From assembly GCA_934047225.1 (NCBI GenBank), contig OW203986.1:21393221-21457220 (forward strand): DNA of 64,000 bases, given 5' to 3'. Source of the DNA: Ypsolopha sequella (lineage: Eukaryota; Arthropoda; Insecta; Lepidoptera; Ypsolophidae). The notes under the pieces are model-generated. The model ran no database searches. It was given only the letters and a program-made list of their open reading frames with translations, and was not told the DNA's origin. The position numbers were made by a program, and so were the translations under genes. This document shows, piece by piece, positions 1 to 11,400 of this stretch; position 1 is the stretch's first letter; every line of letters starts with the position of its first letter.

Positions 1-940
1 AATTAAATTGTTATTATTACAAATAAAGCTAGTACCAAAACATAAAAATTACAGAGCACTCTAGAAATCCCTATGACAGCTCAAAGCCTTCCTTGTTATT
101 CTCATTAAGAAGTTATTACGATTTAAAATGAAAAATTATGTTAATAGTCTAGTTATTCCATCTGCATTCCAACTAAACTAGAAATCATTACCAAGAACTT
201 TACACCTGTACATGTCTTATATAAAAGTTGTTATACTACAGTTATATAACAATATATAGTACATAACATACGACACCTTGTAATGAAACCTATTTTGTCC
301 TGGGATAAGAAACCTTCTTGCTGTTGGCCTGGGAATATCGAGCATTAATTTTCATTGTATCATTAAATTGATATCATTATCATAAGAAGTGTGACTTTAT
401 TAACCTCACTTTGTAACAACCTATCTCCCAGAGGGATAAACTTTGCGTATCTATAACTAAAAAGCAACTAATCACATTATAATGCGATTACATCTCGACT
501 TAATTTTTATAGAAAGATTTTAAAGTATTTACTATTACGCTTTTATGACCGTTAGAAGACTGTTTTGTTTTTTCTAGCAATGCATTTAACTGGGGCAAAA
601 ACTAGACAAGGGCGCGTAAGCGCGGGCGTAGCGACGAGCTAAGGCTAGAGAATAAATGTTGCAATAGTATTCTAACTCGTGTTTACTTAAATTTATTGAA
701 GTGTTTGGTATAATGTATTATAATTTAATATGTGTAGGATGGAGTTATATTTGTATATTTGTTATATTTGCGCTTCTTGCCTAACTTGGTTACTGCTCAC
801 CATGTTTTAGTCACATCGTTAAAAGTTAGTCAGAAGTAATTTTCAAGTTTACTTAAACGAAAAATATTTTAAATCGAATAAAAACAAATAATAAGCAAAA
901 TCACATCCAGACTAAATTGGCCACCGCTCAGTTAATGTTA
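1..940. other. No gene recognised
   Basis: AT-rich sequence with one GC-rich patch (GGGCGCGTAAGCGCGGGCGT near 610), a locally self-complementary word. No coding or repeat assignment. Confidence 0.6.
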
Positions 941-948
941 GTCACAGC

Positions 949-1211
949 CAGTGGCGTGCACAGAACTTTTTTCCGGAAAAGCAATCAGAAGGTCAAGTAC
1001 GACAATAAAAAAAATATGAAAAAATTTAATTAACCATTTGAAAAAAAAAAAGTTTGTATGAAAATGTTCACTCTAGGGTAGGCAGTGCCTACCCTGACGT
1101 CATACAAACTTTTTTTTTTCAAAGTGTTATTAAAAATTTTTCATATTTTTTTTATTGTCGTACTTGACCTTCTGATTGCTTTTCCGGAAAAAAGTTCTGT
1201 GCACGCCACTG
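949..1211. mobile_element. hAT-type MITE with perfect palindromic arms and 8-bp target duplication
   Basis: The terminal repeats begin CAGTGGCGTGCACAGAACTT and are perfectly inverted for about 75 bp (949-1024 against 1137-1211). The element is flanked by an exact 8-bp duplication, GTCACAGC (941-948 and 1212-1219). An 8-bp target duplication with CAG-starting termini is the hAT signature. The centre holds a further palindrome, AGGGTAGGCAGTGCCTACCC and one more base, near 1074-1094. It has no coding capacity; small reading frames on both strands are shadows of the palindrome. Perfect arms suggest a recent insertion. Confidence 0.9.
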
Positions 1212-1498
1212 GTCACAGCAACCCATATAATATGACCTGCCATGTCAAGAAATCTCCCAACATTAAAGAAATTAATGGAGGCAGTTAGTCGGTGCATGAA
1301 TAAAAATAAGGCTACGGATAGCAGCAAATTAAAACAATTTCAAACAAAATTACTTATTATAAATAAAATAAAAATCTTTTATTTCGGACAACTTCGATCC
1401 ATAGCATGTTAGTAAGACTTATTAATAATTGGTTAGTAGCAAAGAGAGAAAATTAAATTAAATTATATAGACAGACTTATGTGCTCTGTACCAGGAGC

Positions 1499-1800
1499 GA
1501 TCAAGGAGATGAGGAGGTCTCCACGATCACTCTCCACACAAAACACCTCCATAGCGGCGACGTAAATCTGTCGGCTATGGTTTCTAGGATGCTGTTGGGA
1601 CTGTCCCGTGTCCTGCGGATCAAGGATATGGTCTTTTTACGGATTATAGTAGTAAAGTCATCTGTTTGGTACTCCGTGAACATCCCTGACGCACTACATA
1701 AGCGGGGCAGACCCATCAGCATCCTAAATATATTATTATTACGGAGATTGCTAAAATGCCCTATCTCCCAAATGCACCATCCATCCTAATTTCCAAACAA
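1499..1800 (-). pseudogene. LINE reverse-transcriptase ORF2 C-terminal fragment
   Basis: Read on the minus strand this gives ..NNNIFRMLMGLPRLCSAS then GMFTEYQTDDFTTIIRKK and RTRDSPNSILETIADRF. That is the recognisable C-terminal segment of insect non-LTR retrotransposon ORF2 proteins (pattern 'YNNxFRMLxGLPRxCSASGMFAxAxxDxFxxxxRKR...RDSxNSIL'). Only the region after the catalytic core is present, so it is a 5'-truncated dead copy. The plus-strand frame over the same bases is a shadow. Clade is not certain from this piece alone. Confidence 0.7.
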
Positions 1801-2290
1801 TTTTCACCGTAAACATTATAGCGGTTTCGTACACTAAAATAATAAATCACGTATTTATTTCGCGAGGCACGGACCACTGCGGCTAGGCCGTACGTGCTTA
1901 TCTGTTATTCGCAGAGTGGGAAACGCAGCCGTTGCGGCTTCGGAAACCAGAATACGGCTGCTGGCAGCCCAAACAGTTCTAAAACCTAATACCAAAGTCA
2001 TAGAGGCGGTTTTAGTAGCAACGCAAAGCGGGTTTTCGTAAAGCAGGTTGATAAATATTGGGGGAGATATTTGGAATAATACGAGGGTAGGTCGAATATG
2101 GATCTGCTTGTTATCGAATGCTCGATATGGTGTTCTAATTGATCTGGGATATCTGATTTCTGGTCGGTCGTTTAGGTGTAAAGCCTTAATTAATTTGAGG
2201 ATCGGTTAAGTTAGATAACATAGTTTGTTCAGGTGATAGTTATTGGTATTTATTTCTTTTTTATTTATTAGCATTAAAACAATAAATAAA
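1801..2290. other. No gene recognised; GC-rich patch
   Basis: 1860-1985 is GC-rich (GCACGGACCACTGCGGCTAG, CGCAGCCGTTGCGGCTTCGG) and could be more of the LINE at 1499-1800, but no clear frame was found. Confidence 0.45.
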
Positions 2291-2297
2291 AAATATA

Positions 2298-2343
2298 ATT
2301 CGATATATTTCGACACTCGGTATGGGGCCGTCATCAGTCGAAT
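2298..2343 (-). other. Hammerhead-like structured repeat motif, copy 1
   Basis: On the minus strand: perfect 6-bp outer stem ATTCGA/TCGAAT enclosing CTGATGA, a weak GC-rich hairpin (CGGC/GTCG) and GAAATATA. This is the only copy with an intact CTGATGA box. Its upstream flank, with TAACTTATCTGT, resembles that of the copy at 24129, so homology extends beyond the motif. Confidence 0.55.
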
Positions 2344-2649
2344 GCAAAAAAAATAATAATGACAGATAAGTTAGTTACGTTAATAAAAAAGTAAAACTGA
2401 CGTCCTGTTAAAAACTTAAGCAACTTTTCGCAAAAAAAAAAATTGGTTATTGGTACAGAAATTTATAAAAAAAAAAAGTTAGCGTCTTTGAACATATTAA
2501 CGTTGGCAAAAGTGATTCGTCAATATTTTTCTCCCTTTACGTCAATGCCCTTTAAGTTATTTACGTCATTTAAAAATATCTACTTTTCGACCATGATCAG
2601 GTAGAAAAGTGCACGAAAAGTAAATGCCCATCAATAGAATCCATAAAAA

Positions 2650-2725
2650 ATACCGGTAAGTGCGAGTCGGACTCGTATACAGAGGGTTCCGTAACATCAT
2701 ACGGGTACCTACGGGAACGGGTATC
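2650..2725 (+). repeat. Fragment of the CCGGCCAAGTGCGAG dispersed family
   Basis: ACCGGTAAGTGCGAGTCGG followed by GAGGGTTCCGTAAC matches the left end of a lepidopteran family also present near 28085, 32750, 45616 and 46915. Only the left terminus is recognisable. Confidence 0.65.
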
Positions 2726-2940
2726 GGTTTCAACTTGATATCTCATACGGGGGCCGAGCAAAAGGGTCTTGACAAACAGCAAAAAAGTGAGCCTATAAAG
2801 GTTCCGTTTTTTAATTTTTTGACAATTTGACCCGGATATGAAAAAATAATTTGAAAATGAGTGTTCAATTACATGTAATTATTTTAATTAGAATGAGACA
2901 ACAATTAATATATGAAAAGTGCAATTAATTCAATTGTACA

Positions 2941-3210
2941 TATACAAGGTGAATTTGTGAACATCGTCCAAATTCATACTGGAGCCTTGGTAAGTGATCA
3001 GCATCATGAACCAATAACGGTTTTAGTAAAATTCATAAAATGAAATTTTCACTCCCCATAGTGATTCACTCAGGACTGGGAGTGAATTACTATAGGAAGT
3101 CGAAAATTCATTATACGAATTTCACAAAAATTGTTATCGATTCATGATGCTGATCACTTACCAAGCCTCTAGTATGAATTTGGACGATGAACAAAAAGTC
3201 ACCTTGTATA
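2941..3210. mobile_element. Palindromic MITE with TATACAAGGTGA termini
   Basis: TATACAAGGTGA at 2941 is inverted in TCACCTTGTATA at 3199-3210. The arms pair over about 65 bp, including GGTAAGTGATCAGCATCATG near 2990 and its complement near 3145. TA-rich ends fit a Tc1/mariner-type TA target. A diverged relative with the same end and the same CTAGTATGAATTTGG segment sits at 41413-41654. Confidence 0.8.
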
Positions 3211-3699
3211 ATTAATTTATCATTCTACTACTGATTGATTCTGTTACTAACGTAATATCACAATAATCAGATTGCATATAATACGATAAGACACAGTGCA
3301 TTAGGCAAATATGAATAATTGAATTATGATTAATAATGAACAGAAAACCACTTGTACTATCCCACAAATTTGTGATTTTCTGTTCATTATGTATTGCAAG
3401 TTCCACCAAGTGCCAACAATCAACAGTATTTAAACATTCTGAATTATGATTAATAATATTTGTATTAATTCTTAGATAATATCGAATTTATTTACAAAAT
3501 AAAGAGACACATTTACTTAAAATTAAAAAAAATTAATCCTGATCAAATTATAACAAATTAAATGATACGGAAATAATGAACTGCACCCCATATATCGGTA
3601 GCATGCCAATATAACGAATATCATCATTCAATCAAGTCTCACATCTGATAGATCACCTAATCACCTACTCCTTGGACCATAGAGGTAATATTATAACTA

Positions 3700-3836
3700 G
3701 AGATACATAGTCTACCATTTGAAAACGTGAAATACTACCGTATACTAATAGGAGATTTTGTTTACACCTACAAATTTTTGAATGAGTGACAACTGCCACT
3801 ACTTACGCAATAAAGTTTTTATTCATTCATTCAATA
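3700..3836 (+). repeat. LINE/SINE 3' tail ending in (ATTC)n
   Basis: The stretch ends CAATAAAGTTTTTATTCATTCATTC, a tail typical of lepidopteran non-LTR elements, where a short tandem repeat replaces poly(A). No coding sequence is recognisable upstream. Similar tails end near 18375, 59310 and 61220. Confidence 0.45.
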
Positions 3837-4337
3837 TTTTGATAAACCTTACGTTATTTGGACAATATATTGATACAATTTTAATCACAAAGCTCTGTTT
3901 CAGTACTACGGTTTCTTTCCATAGAAATACATACACCAAATAAAAAATGGCTTACCCATTGCACATAGCAAATTCACAGACGATACATAGAATGAACAAA
4001 AAAAAGTAAAAAGAAAAAGCAGTCATGCGCTTGATCTCATTACTTTTTCCATGATTTGATTTTTCCATGATTATAATGTTAGCTCGGATTTGGTTGGTTA
4101 CGTCCTTTTCCCCAAATGTCCATCATCAGAATTCCTTGTACTGGATCTCTATTCAAACCATTATGACAGTAATCTCTATGGCTTGAACTAAAGATGCTCC
4201 AGAACATGAGTCGCGCATCAATCAACACGACTTAATAGCTTATCCAAATCAATTAGTAACTTGATTATGCCATATGACTAATACGGGTGTTCCTACTTTA
4301 GCATTAGAGACAAAACTGGCGTTAGAATTTTCAAATT

Positions 4338-4920
4338 CGTTTTTTTTTTTTTATTTATCTAATTATCATGTTTTGTACATATTTTTATCTTATAAAAAAG
4401 AAAATCACGTAAACCCTTAGTGGGTTTAAATGTGATTTCTGAGCCACTTCTTAGTGGTACAGTACATAACCAAAAAAAATACAAGTAAATAATAAAAAAA
4501 AGACATTTAACTGACATAATTAATTAGTTCAAGACAATAGATGTCTCTTCATGATTTTTCTTACTTTTTTAGGTTTGACATCTATGTCTTGCAACACTTT
4601 ACCTGGTATACTATTTAAGATTTCAGGTAGCATGTAGTTCCAAGTGCGCTTTCCATAAATATTGTTGCATTTGGGCAGAACATAAGGAGGTAGATAAGCA
4701 AGGTTACGAAAATGTTGAGGCCGCGTTCTCTTTTGAAGAAAGTTGACATTATTATATTCTTCACACATAACAGCTAGTTTAATCTTATTGAATACATCAA
4801 TTACTCTGCAATATTTAAATAATCCTTTCTCATCTTCTCTGAAACGGTTTCTTATGTTGATAGGTACAATGTTTTTTAAGATACTTCGTTGAAGTTTATA
4901 AATTTTTTCAAATAAATAAA
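4338..4920 (-). mobile_element. 5'-truncated non-LTR retrotransposon (ORF2 C-terminus, 3' UTR, poly-A)
   Basis: An open minus-strand frame of about 130 codons runs from about 4920 to the stop near 4529: EKIYKLQRSILKNIVPINIR, later YLPPYVLPKCNNIYGKRTWN and EILNSIPGKV. This is the usual post-catalytic tail of LINE ORF2 (LQR-x-I-L motif, then a basic C-terminus). It is followed by about 190 nt of 3' UTR and an A tract (T run at 4340-4353 on +). The long intact frame and the A tail suggest a fairly young 5'-truncated insertion. I read it as Jockey/CR1-like, not securely. Confidence 0.75.
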
Positions 4921-5060
4921 TAAATTAAAATAAATTTTTGTTGTCGTGTCATCTTATCCATCTACTTATACAATTTGTTTAATCTTGTTTTACGTTTTAA
5001 ATTATTTATTTTTATATCGGGTTACATATATTTTTACTCCACTATTCAAATTTTTCACTC

Positions 5061-5106
5061 ATTCGACTGATGCCGGCCCCAAAGTGAGCCGAAATATATA
5101 TCGAAA
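5061..5106 (+). other. Hammerhead-like structured repeat motif, copy 2
   Basis: ATTCGACTGATGCCGGCCCC, then AAAGTGAGCC, then GAAATATATATCGAAA. The outer stem is TTCGA/TCGAA and the inner stem CGGC/GCCG. The internal-loop segments CTGATGC and GAAA lie where a hammerhead core would place CUGAUGA and GAAA. Confidence 0.55.
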
Positions 5107-5493
5107 ATAACTCAATTGTGATTTTCCTTGTGTTTATGAGTATAAAATTAAATGAAAAGCTAAAATAGTAAAATGTGAATATTTAATTCACATTATTTAT
5201 TTTTGTTATACAGGGTGTTAGGAAAAGTACTTCGATCCTTTAAACCACGTTTTGTATAAGTGAAGTAAATAAAAATAAAAAAACCTAGAGAAAAAATAAT
5301 TCAAGTTGCTAGCCCTATTTCAAAGCCCTTTATTTCTAACATTACTATTTGTAATAATTCCTATTTTGAACACTCGAAGCACCATTGAAGATGTTATAAG
5401 ATGGCATAAGAACGGTACAAAGTTCAAAGTGTCTAGCCCGAGCTGAGCTTGACTGTATAGCTTAGACTGTTAGACCCCAAAAAAGGCATCAGT

Positions 5494-6120
5494 TTAGTTT
5501 TCCGGAAGAAAGGATGCCACTTGCCACAGTTGTTTATTGGACCAATATCTACCGATAAAGATCGGTAGCCTTCGGGAGCCTCTTCAATTTGGGGGGGGAA
5601 GGGGGTTCAAAGATGCACTGTGCCAAGCGTCATTTAAAAAAATTAAACTGTCTGAGTTTGTCAACTACATCAAGATGGGTGTCTTTTTCAGGTAAATAAG
5701 GACGTAGAATTCATTTCTGGCATAAAAAAACGTGATATTTTAAGGAGTTTCCTGAAAATTTTTACATAGATTAAAATTTTATGAAATACTTTTTATTTTC
5801 AGGTGCCACCAAAAAAAAACCTCAGGTTTTTTTAAGTAACAAAAAATACGTTACGAAAGCCTATTTTATGCAAATAAATAAAAATATAAGTTTTATTGGA
5901 TTTTTAAAGGAAAAAACCATAAAAAAAAATAAAACAATGTCGGTGAGCTCTTATTTTACTACTACTTATTAACTAACCTGATAAAAGTATATTTATGTAT
6001 AGTGTATTTATAAAAGTATACATATATGCATAAAAACTATAAACACGTAAAAATGCTTTTCTATGGTTCTAAAAGAGTATTAACTATTTAATTATCATTT
6101 TAATTTTTTGCAGCTTCTGC
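5494..6120 (+). repeat. Left long inverted arm of the 5.2-9.6 kb element
   Basis: Nearly identical, inverted, to 8365-8992; for example CCACTTGCCACAGTTGTTTA near 5517 returns as its complement near 8945. Each arm holds a 63-codon frame (5781-5972 and 8507-8698) that is simply the duplicated DNA. The arm ends near a polypyrimidine stretch followed by TTGCAG (about 6110-6115), which could have served as a splice acceptor. Confidence 0.85.
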
Positions 6121-7024
6121 CATCTATAACAAATAGTTCTAGGTGTGAAGTAAGTAAGTACTGCTGTAAGAAGACAATTGTGTTCCTGGTCACGAGTACC
6201 AATCTTTAACAAATAGGTTCTGGGCTAGTCCTATCTTCTGTAAGAGAAATAAATATCCTGCTTATAGATGTATATACATATGTGTTATGTACAGTCATAT
6301 GTACTTACAATACTTAGTATGTATTTATTTAATAATTAAAAGATGACCACTGGAAGCGGTACCATCCGTAGAATGAGGTTATAGTAATGCATATATACCT
6401 TTCTACGTCTCCTACGTTATTATGACATACTTGAGGAGTACATCGATTTATTAATTACAAATTAAATCATTGGCCGTGATTTATTTGTGTGATCGTCTAG
6501 TAGATTAGGACACTACGTTATGTTACAAAACGGTTATGCTCAAAACAATGTATATCATAATTCAACAAAGGAAAATAAAGTATTCAAGAAAAACTAATGT
6601 ACTAGGTATTTGTTAAATCATAAGACTTAGCTGTATTCTGTAACTCAGCTGTAGTTCAAGGCTATTATTGCCATTGAAAATCCAAGGGAAAACGAATCAC
6701 ATTAATGACTAAATCACTATGTAAAACCACTTTTGATTCGACATTCCGTAAGACGTTTAACGAATAACACTTTCATAGCTTCGTAAGTTGCGCGCGACGT
6801 TATATTTTTAATTAGATAAATGATTATGTAATTATCGGATACCATAGTAAAGTGTGTGGGTGTGTGTGTAAAATATAATATTGCAGTTGTTTGGGTTAGA
6901 AAAAGGGGTTGATGAAACGTAGATACTCGAGGCACGGTGGCTGCACGCTGTACGTTGATTTAGCTAGACTTTTGGTATTTGAGGGGATTCTAGACCCATA
7001 TGAGTCCAGAATGAAGTGGGGGTT

Positions 7025-7245
7025 AAATTTATTTTAGCACAGTTGCATCTTTTTTGCATCCTACTTTGCATTGACACCTTGTTATCTGGAGGCAAATGCT
7101 GTCCGCAGCTGGGTTGTCAGACCAGTGGGGTATCTATTGGCTATTTTTCTGCTTCCAGCCCCAATCGGAGGGACTAGGCAGAATTTGTTGCAGCACTAAA
7201 GCCTGGCCCCACTCATGAACTCCCTGGCAAACTGCGCGTAATATT
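7025..7245 (-). repeat. Inverted partial copy of the remnant's 3' coding end
   Basis: Reverse complement of about 8115-8330. On the minus strand it would encode the same tail (VHEWGQAL..., PSP-x-DWGWKQK, then a Cys-rich stretch). It abuts the start of the plus-strand remnant at about 7255, so the two copies are arranged tail-to-head around it. Confidence 0.8.
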
Positions 7246-7254
7246 TTCTCCAGG

Positions 7255-8340
7255 ATGACACGAATAAAGAAGAGCTATTTGGACTCCTGTCGTCCAAATA
7301 TCACCCGATGGACTTGCCCATCAATTAAGAAATTTATGTAGCGAAGGGTAATCTGTTCTTTCCAATGTTGCTCGTGAACTGCCAAAATTGGAGCCATTTA
7401 ACTTGAAGCGTCTGACACGCAAATGATGGTTCACTTGGCGGATACAGTAGACCAGGGTCATACGAAGTTAATGCACAGCAAACACCGATGTGGTAGTTAT
7501 CGCTCTGGCATGTGTACTGAAATTGCCAAGATTAGAGGTACTCGTATTATGGGTTCATGTGGTAACGGGGAAAAACCACAATTTCTTGGCATGCCTCTAG
7601 ATTGAATCAGCTCTAGGTATGAGCGTTTCTCAAGAATGTATAATATATAAATAATCAGTTTAATAGCGTGAGTGTGCATAAGACAATTTATTTTGTTTAA
7701 AGGTCCTGAAAGAGCGGAGGTCTTGCCTATGTTCCACGAACTTAGTGGATGCGATACAGTATCGTCTTTTAACGGCAGGGGAAAGAAAAGTGCTTTTGAA
7801 GCATGGAATTCATTCTCTTTTGCCACTAAAGGGTTTAAGGATCTTAAAGATGGCAATATAAATGAGGCAGAGATTGTGCTACATAAGTTTGTCATAGCCA
7901 TGTATGATAGGTATGCTAGCCAATCACTGAGTACTAACTAAAACATTAATATAAAGTTAAATTCATCGTAGCGAAAAGTCATATTACATGAACTTTTTCA
8001 GATCAAGTCCCTGTCCCTGCACGACTATCAGTCATTGCCGTAAATATCTTTTTACAAAAACAGATCGGCAAATTGAAAATTTACCACCAACAGAAGCGGC
8101 CCTTTGTCAGCATATTTTCCGCGCAGCTTGCCAGGGAGTTCATGAGTGGGGACAGGCTTTAGTGCTACAACAAATTCTGCCTAGTCCCCCTGATTGGGGC
8201 TGGAAGCAGAAAATTAGCCAATAGATACCCCACTGGTCTGACAACCCAGCTACGGACAGCTTTTGCCTCGAAATAACAAGGTGTCAATGCAAAGTAGGAT
8301 GCAAAAAAGATGCAACTGTGTTAAAATAAATTTAACATGT
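7255..8340 (+). pseudogene. Broken gene of an uncharacterised transposon-associated family (NTDVVV / GCDTVSSF / WGQ motifs)
   Basis: Read across several frames and stops: DTNKEELFGLLSSK (7255), GHTKLMHSKH (about 7458), NTDVVVIALACVLKLP then VLWVHVVTGKN (about 7479-7570), VLPMFHELSGCDTVSSFNGR then GKKSAFEAWNSF (about 7722-7812), NLPPTEAALCQHIFRA then GVHEWGQALVLQQ and PPDWGWKQ (8070-8215). After a TAG at 8221 the frame continues IPHWSDN...CQCKVGCKK, a Cys-rich end. These blocks occur in the same order in a widespread, function-unknown invertebrate protein family that I recall from repetitive contexts. The segment 7626-7690 looks like an intron or insertion. At least one stop and two frameshifts make it non-functional. 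Whether it was the transposase is inference. Confidence 0.6.
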
Positions 8341-8364
8341 ACCGAATGGTACCACTGCGGTAGA

Positions 8365-8992
8365 AACTGCAAAAAATGAAAATGATAATTAAATAGTTAA
8401 TACTCTTTTAGAACCATAGAAAAGCATTTTTTACGTGTTTATAGTTTTTATGCATATATATACTTTTATAAATACACTATACATAAATATACTTTTATCA
8501 GGTTAGTTAATAAGTAGTAGAAAAATAAGAGCTCACCGACATTGTTTTATTTTTTTTCATGGTTTTTTTCTTTAAAAATCCAATAAAACTTATATTTTTA
8601 TTTATCTGCATAAAATAGGCTTTCGTAACATATTTTTTGTTACTTAAAAAAACCTGAGGTTTTTTTTTGGTGGCGCCTAAAAGTAAAAAGTATTTCATAA
8701 AAATTTTAATCTATGTAAAAATTTTCAGGAAACTACTTAAAATATCACAATTTTTTATGCCAGAAATGGATTCTACGTCCTTAACTTACCTGAAAAAGAC
8801 ACCCATCTTGATGTAGTTGACAAACTCAGACAGTTTAATTTTTTTAAATGACGCTTGGCGCAGTGCATCTTTGAACCCCCTTCCCCCCCCAAATTGAAGA
8901 GGCTCCCGAAGGCTACCGATCTTTATCGGTAGATATTGGTCCAATAAACAACTGTGGCAAGTAGCATCCTTTCTTCCGAAAAACTAAACTGG
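8365..8992 (-). repeat. Right long inverted arm of the 5.2-9.6 kb element
   Basis: Inverted near-identical partner of 5494-6120. It starts just after the coding remnant ends, so the remnant's tail and the arm were probably joined before duplication. Confidence 0.85.
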
Positions 8993-9112
8993 ATGAGCTA
9001 ACGGACCCAGCTAGTACCACAAAATTAAATTATACACGGCGCGCGGCGCGCTACGTTGCATTCTGTTCTAGTCAAGGGTTGAACAATTTAATGAAAAGTT
9101 TAAAAAAATATT

Positions 9113-9536
9113 TTAAGGTGATATACCGTGCTAGCAAAGGTCCCCGTTACTCCAGGCAGAAAGACCCGCAGTGCGAAAGGGACGGAATCGGGGAAAATTG
9201 TCAAGAAGTCGGTTTTAAATTAATGCAAAATTAACTAAAATAGGTACAAAAAATTCCATAACCAGTAATTTAGGTGTAGTTAAAACCCATCTAAATAAAT
9301 ATTTTTCAAGTCTGTATGCTATCCTAATTTGTCAGAATATCAAAAAATGTGTAAATTTAGACCTGATTTCAATAATTATTTCTATCGAATGAAATTCTCC
9401 TATCGCGTTTCTGATAGACCAAAATCTAGTAAAAGGTCCCAAAATTGTTATACTAATTTATTTTACTTGGAACTTCATTAAAAGAGCAGATAAATAACTT
9501 CAAAAAGTGTCAATTTTCACGGTATAGCCCCTTAAG
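9113..9536. mobile_element. piggyBac-like MITE, copy 1 (TTAA flanks)
   Basis: Bounded by TTAA at 9113-9116 and 9533-9536. Ends are imperfectly inverted: TTAAGGTGATATACCGTG against CACGGTATAGCCCCTTAA. TTAA target duplication with GG-starting termini is the piggyBac signature. A diverged full-length relative is at 60281-60702, sharing internal blocks such as GAAAGGGACGGA and GTTAAAACCCATCTAA. No coding capacity. It has inserted inside the right end of the larger element. Confidence 0.8.
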
Positions 9537-9619
9537 ATTAAACACGCTTAACATACTTTGTTATACATATAGCACACGTGGTTTAAAGGAACGAAGTACT
9601 TTTCCTAACACCTTGTATA

Positions 9620-10429
9620 TTAGTGTATATATTTATCGTATTCTAAGTATTTCTTTGAACAATGTTATACTTATGTATTTATTTTAGGTATTTGCTATCC
9701 ATTTGACAAATGTTTTTTATTTTGTGGACCACTTTTCAACAATTCATTTCCAACCAAAAGTTGTTTGGAAGAAATCACTATAAGTGATAAGGTCACCAAT
9801 TAAAACCTTCTTTTATATAGGTTGTTTTCTTTATCCTATTTTATTCATTTTAGTGTATAATAAAAAGCTTTTGTCTTACGCAATAAATTTTTAGCAAATT
9901 ATGTTTTGGTATGTATTTGACTAAGGAATTATAATAACATCATAAAAAATGCAATACTTATATCACTAATCCTTCTTTTTTAAAACGTGATGTAGGTAGC
10001 GAATTGCTTTTAAAATTTGTAGTTCCTGACCTGAATTCTTAAAAGAAAAGAAAGGGTAAAGTTTCAATTAAATTGGAAATGGATCGAGAAGACAAAAATT
10101 ATTTTCTATGTGATTTAAGCCTTTTCAGGCGATTTTCAAGTTGTCAATTTATTTTAAGATTTTTGGAGACATTTTTCCAATATTTTTATCCGTAAAATAG
10201 ATTCGAGCGTCAATCTTGATAAATAAATTGAAAGATAAAGAAATATTTAGTGCATTCTCGCCACTTTACAGAAATTCCTTTCGAACGAATACAACATTTG
10301 TGAATACAACTAAAGTTACTTTCGCACAGTCTCTTCTGCTACCTCTTATAGAATCGGCTGACTGCTGACGTTTGCTTTCTAGAGAGCTTTTAAGTAAATT
10401 GGAATGGCCATATCTGGGCTAATCTGGGC
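9620..10429. other. No gene recognised
   Basis: AT-rich; no repeat partner within the window noticed. Confidence 0.6.
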
Positions 10430-11110
10430 ATCAGACTCAGGTTTGCATATGGTTTGCGCAAATATCCACGTAGCGCATGAATGCGTCGGTCGAAAAAATT
10501 TGCAACTTGACACGTGGTGGTTGAAATTTCGAACAAGCGCAAAGTTCATAACTTAAGACTGTACCTGAGCCTAGAGCATGACCAACTCCAGGCTGTCTAG
10601 GATTCGTTTGAATAAATTCGGACTCTCTTTGTATTGAAAAAAATATATTTGGTTTATTAATCTTTTCTCTAGGGATCTTACGTATAAACAATGTACTAAG
10701 TTTTATACTTTTGTCAAAAAAAAATGTTTTGCACCCTTTTTTTTTTGGTTTTCAAACGTTCGCTTCAAGAACGTGGTTAAGAGATCAACTTGTTTTTTTT
10801 TCATAAATTCAATATTTTTTTCATAAATTCAATATCGGTAAATTTTCGAGGTTTTTCTGGATTTTCCGAAAAACTATTTACTGTAGGAAATTTTTGTCTT
10901 GACAACTGAAAATTAACCATGTTTTCGTGTTATAGCAGTATATCCAGACATAAAACACAAGCCATTACATTTTCAAAAATAAAATCCATCGAGTGAAATG
11001 TTTCCAATTAGGTAACTGTCCTGACAACGGCAAGAAAAACGTCTGAAAAAACATGTCAATGATTTTAACATTGATCAGGTAAGTAGTTGACTCAGCATAT
11101 TTAAGCATAA
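10430..11110 (-). repeat. Three-copy dispersed repeat of unknown class, copy 1
   Basis: Block A (about 10553-10800) matches 36758-36990 and, inverted, 31400-31665. Block B (about 10910-11105) matches 31665-31860 inverted. Here the plus-strand order is A then B, but in the other orientation at 31 kb it is B then A, so the copies are circularly permuted. Frames of up to 85 codons across block A look conserved, but the base differences are mostly amino-acid changing, so I do not call a gene. Confidence 0.65.
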
Positions 11111-11400
11111 ACCCATTAAGGGGGAACGATTCGAGCAGCTAGGCACCACATCCTCGTGAGATGGCGCTGTTTTGCCAATATTGATATTGAATTTTTTAAT
11201 GATCTTACTTTGTAATATAAACAAACAGAACCTCACTTCGCGATCCAATACAAGCATATGTGATAAGTTCTAATCATTACACAATCGATAAATCATTCAA
11301 CTTTTACATGAATTGGCCTACAAGTTTTAATTGTACCGATCTCTGTGTATACAAGAAATCTTACCCACACATGTAAATTGTCACTACAGGTAATTAATAA

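Larger units (their letters stand above)
5212..9618. mobile_element. Large inverted-repeat DNA transposon with nested inverted duplications
   Basis: Outer ends are inverted: ACAGGGTGTTAGGAAAAGTA at about 5212 against TACTTTTCCTAACACCTTGT ending about 9617, continuing into TTCGATCC..AAACCACG. A second inverted pair of about 620 bp, near-identical by eye, occupies 5494-6120 and 8365-8992. A third inverted pair of about 215 bp (7025-7245 against 8115-8330) repeats the 3' end of the internal coding remnant in reverse. Decayed coding sequence lies at 7255-8340 (+). A piggyBac-like MITE (9113-9536) sits inside the right end. I do not recognise the superfamily; TA-rich flanks at both ends suggest a TA target. 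Confidence 0.7.

Noticed and set aside
5781..8698. Two 63-codon frames MKYF.. in opposite orientation
   Set aside because: Identical because they lie in the inverted arms; Lys/Phe-rich low-complexity translation of AT-rich DNA.
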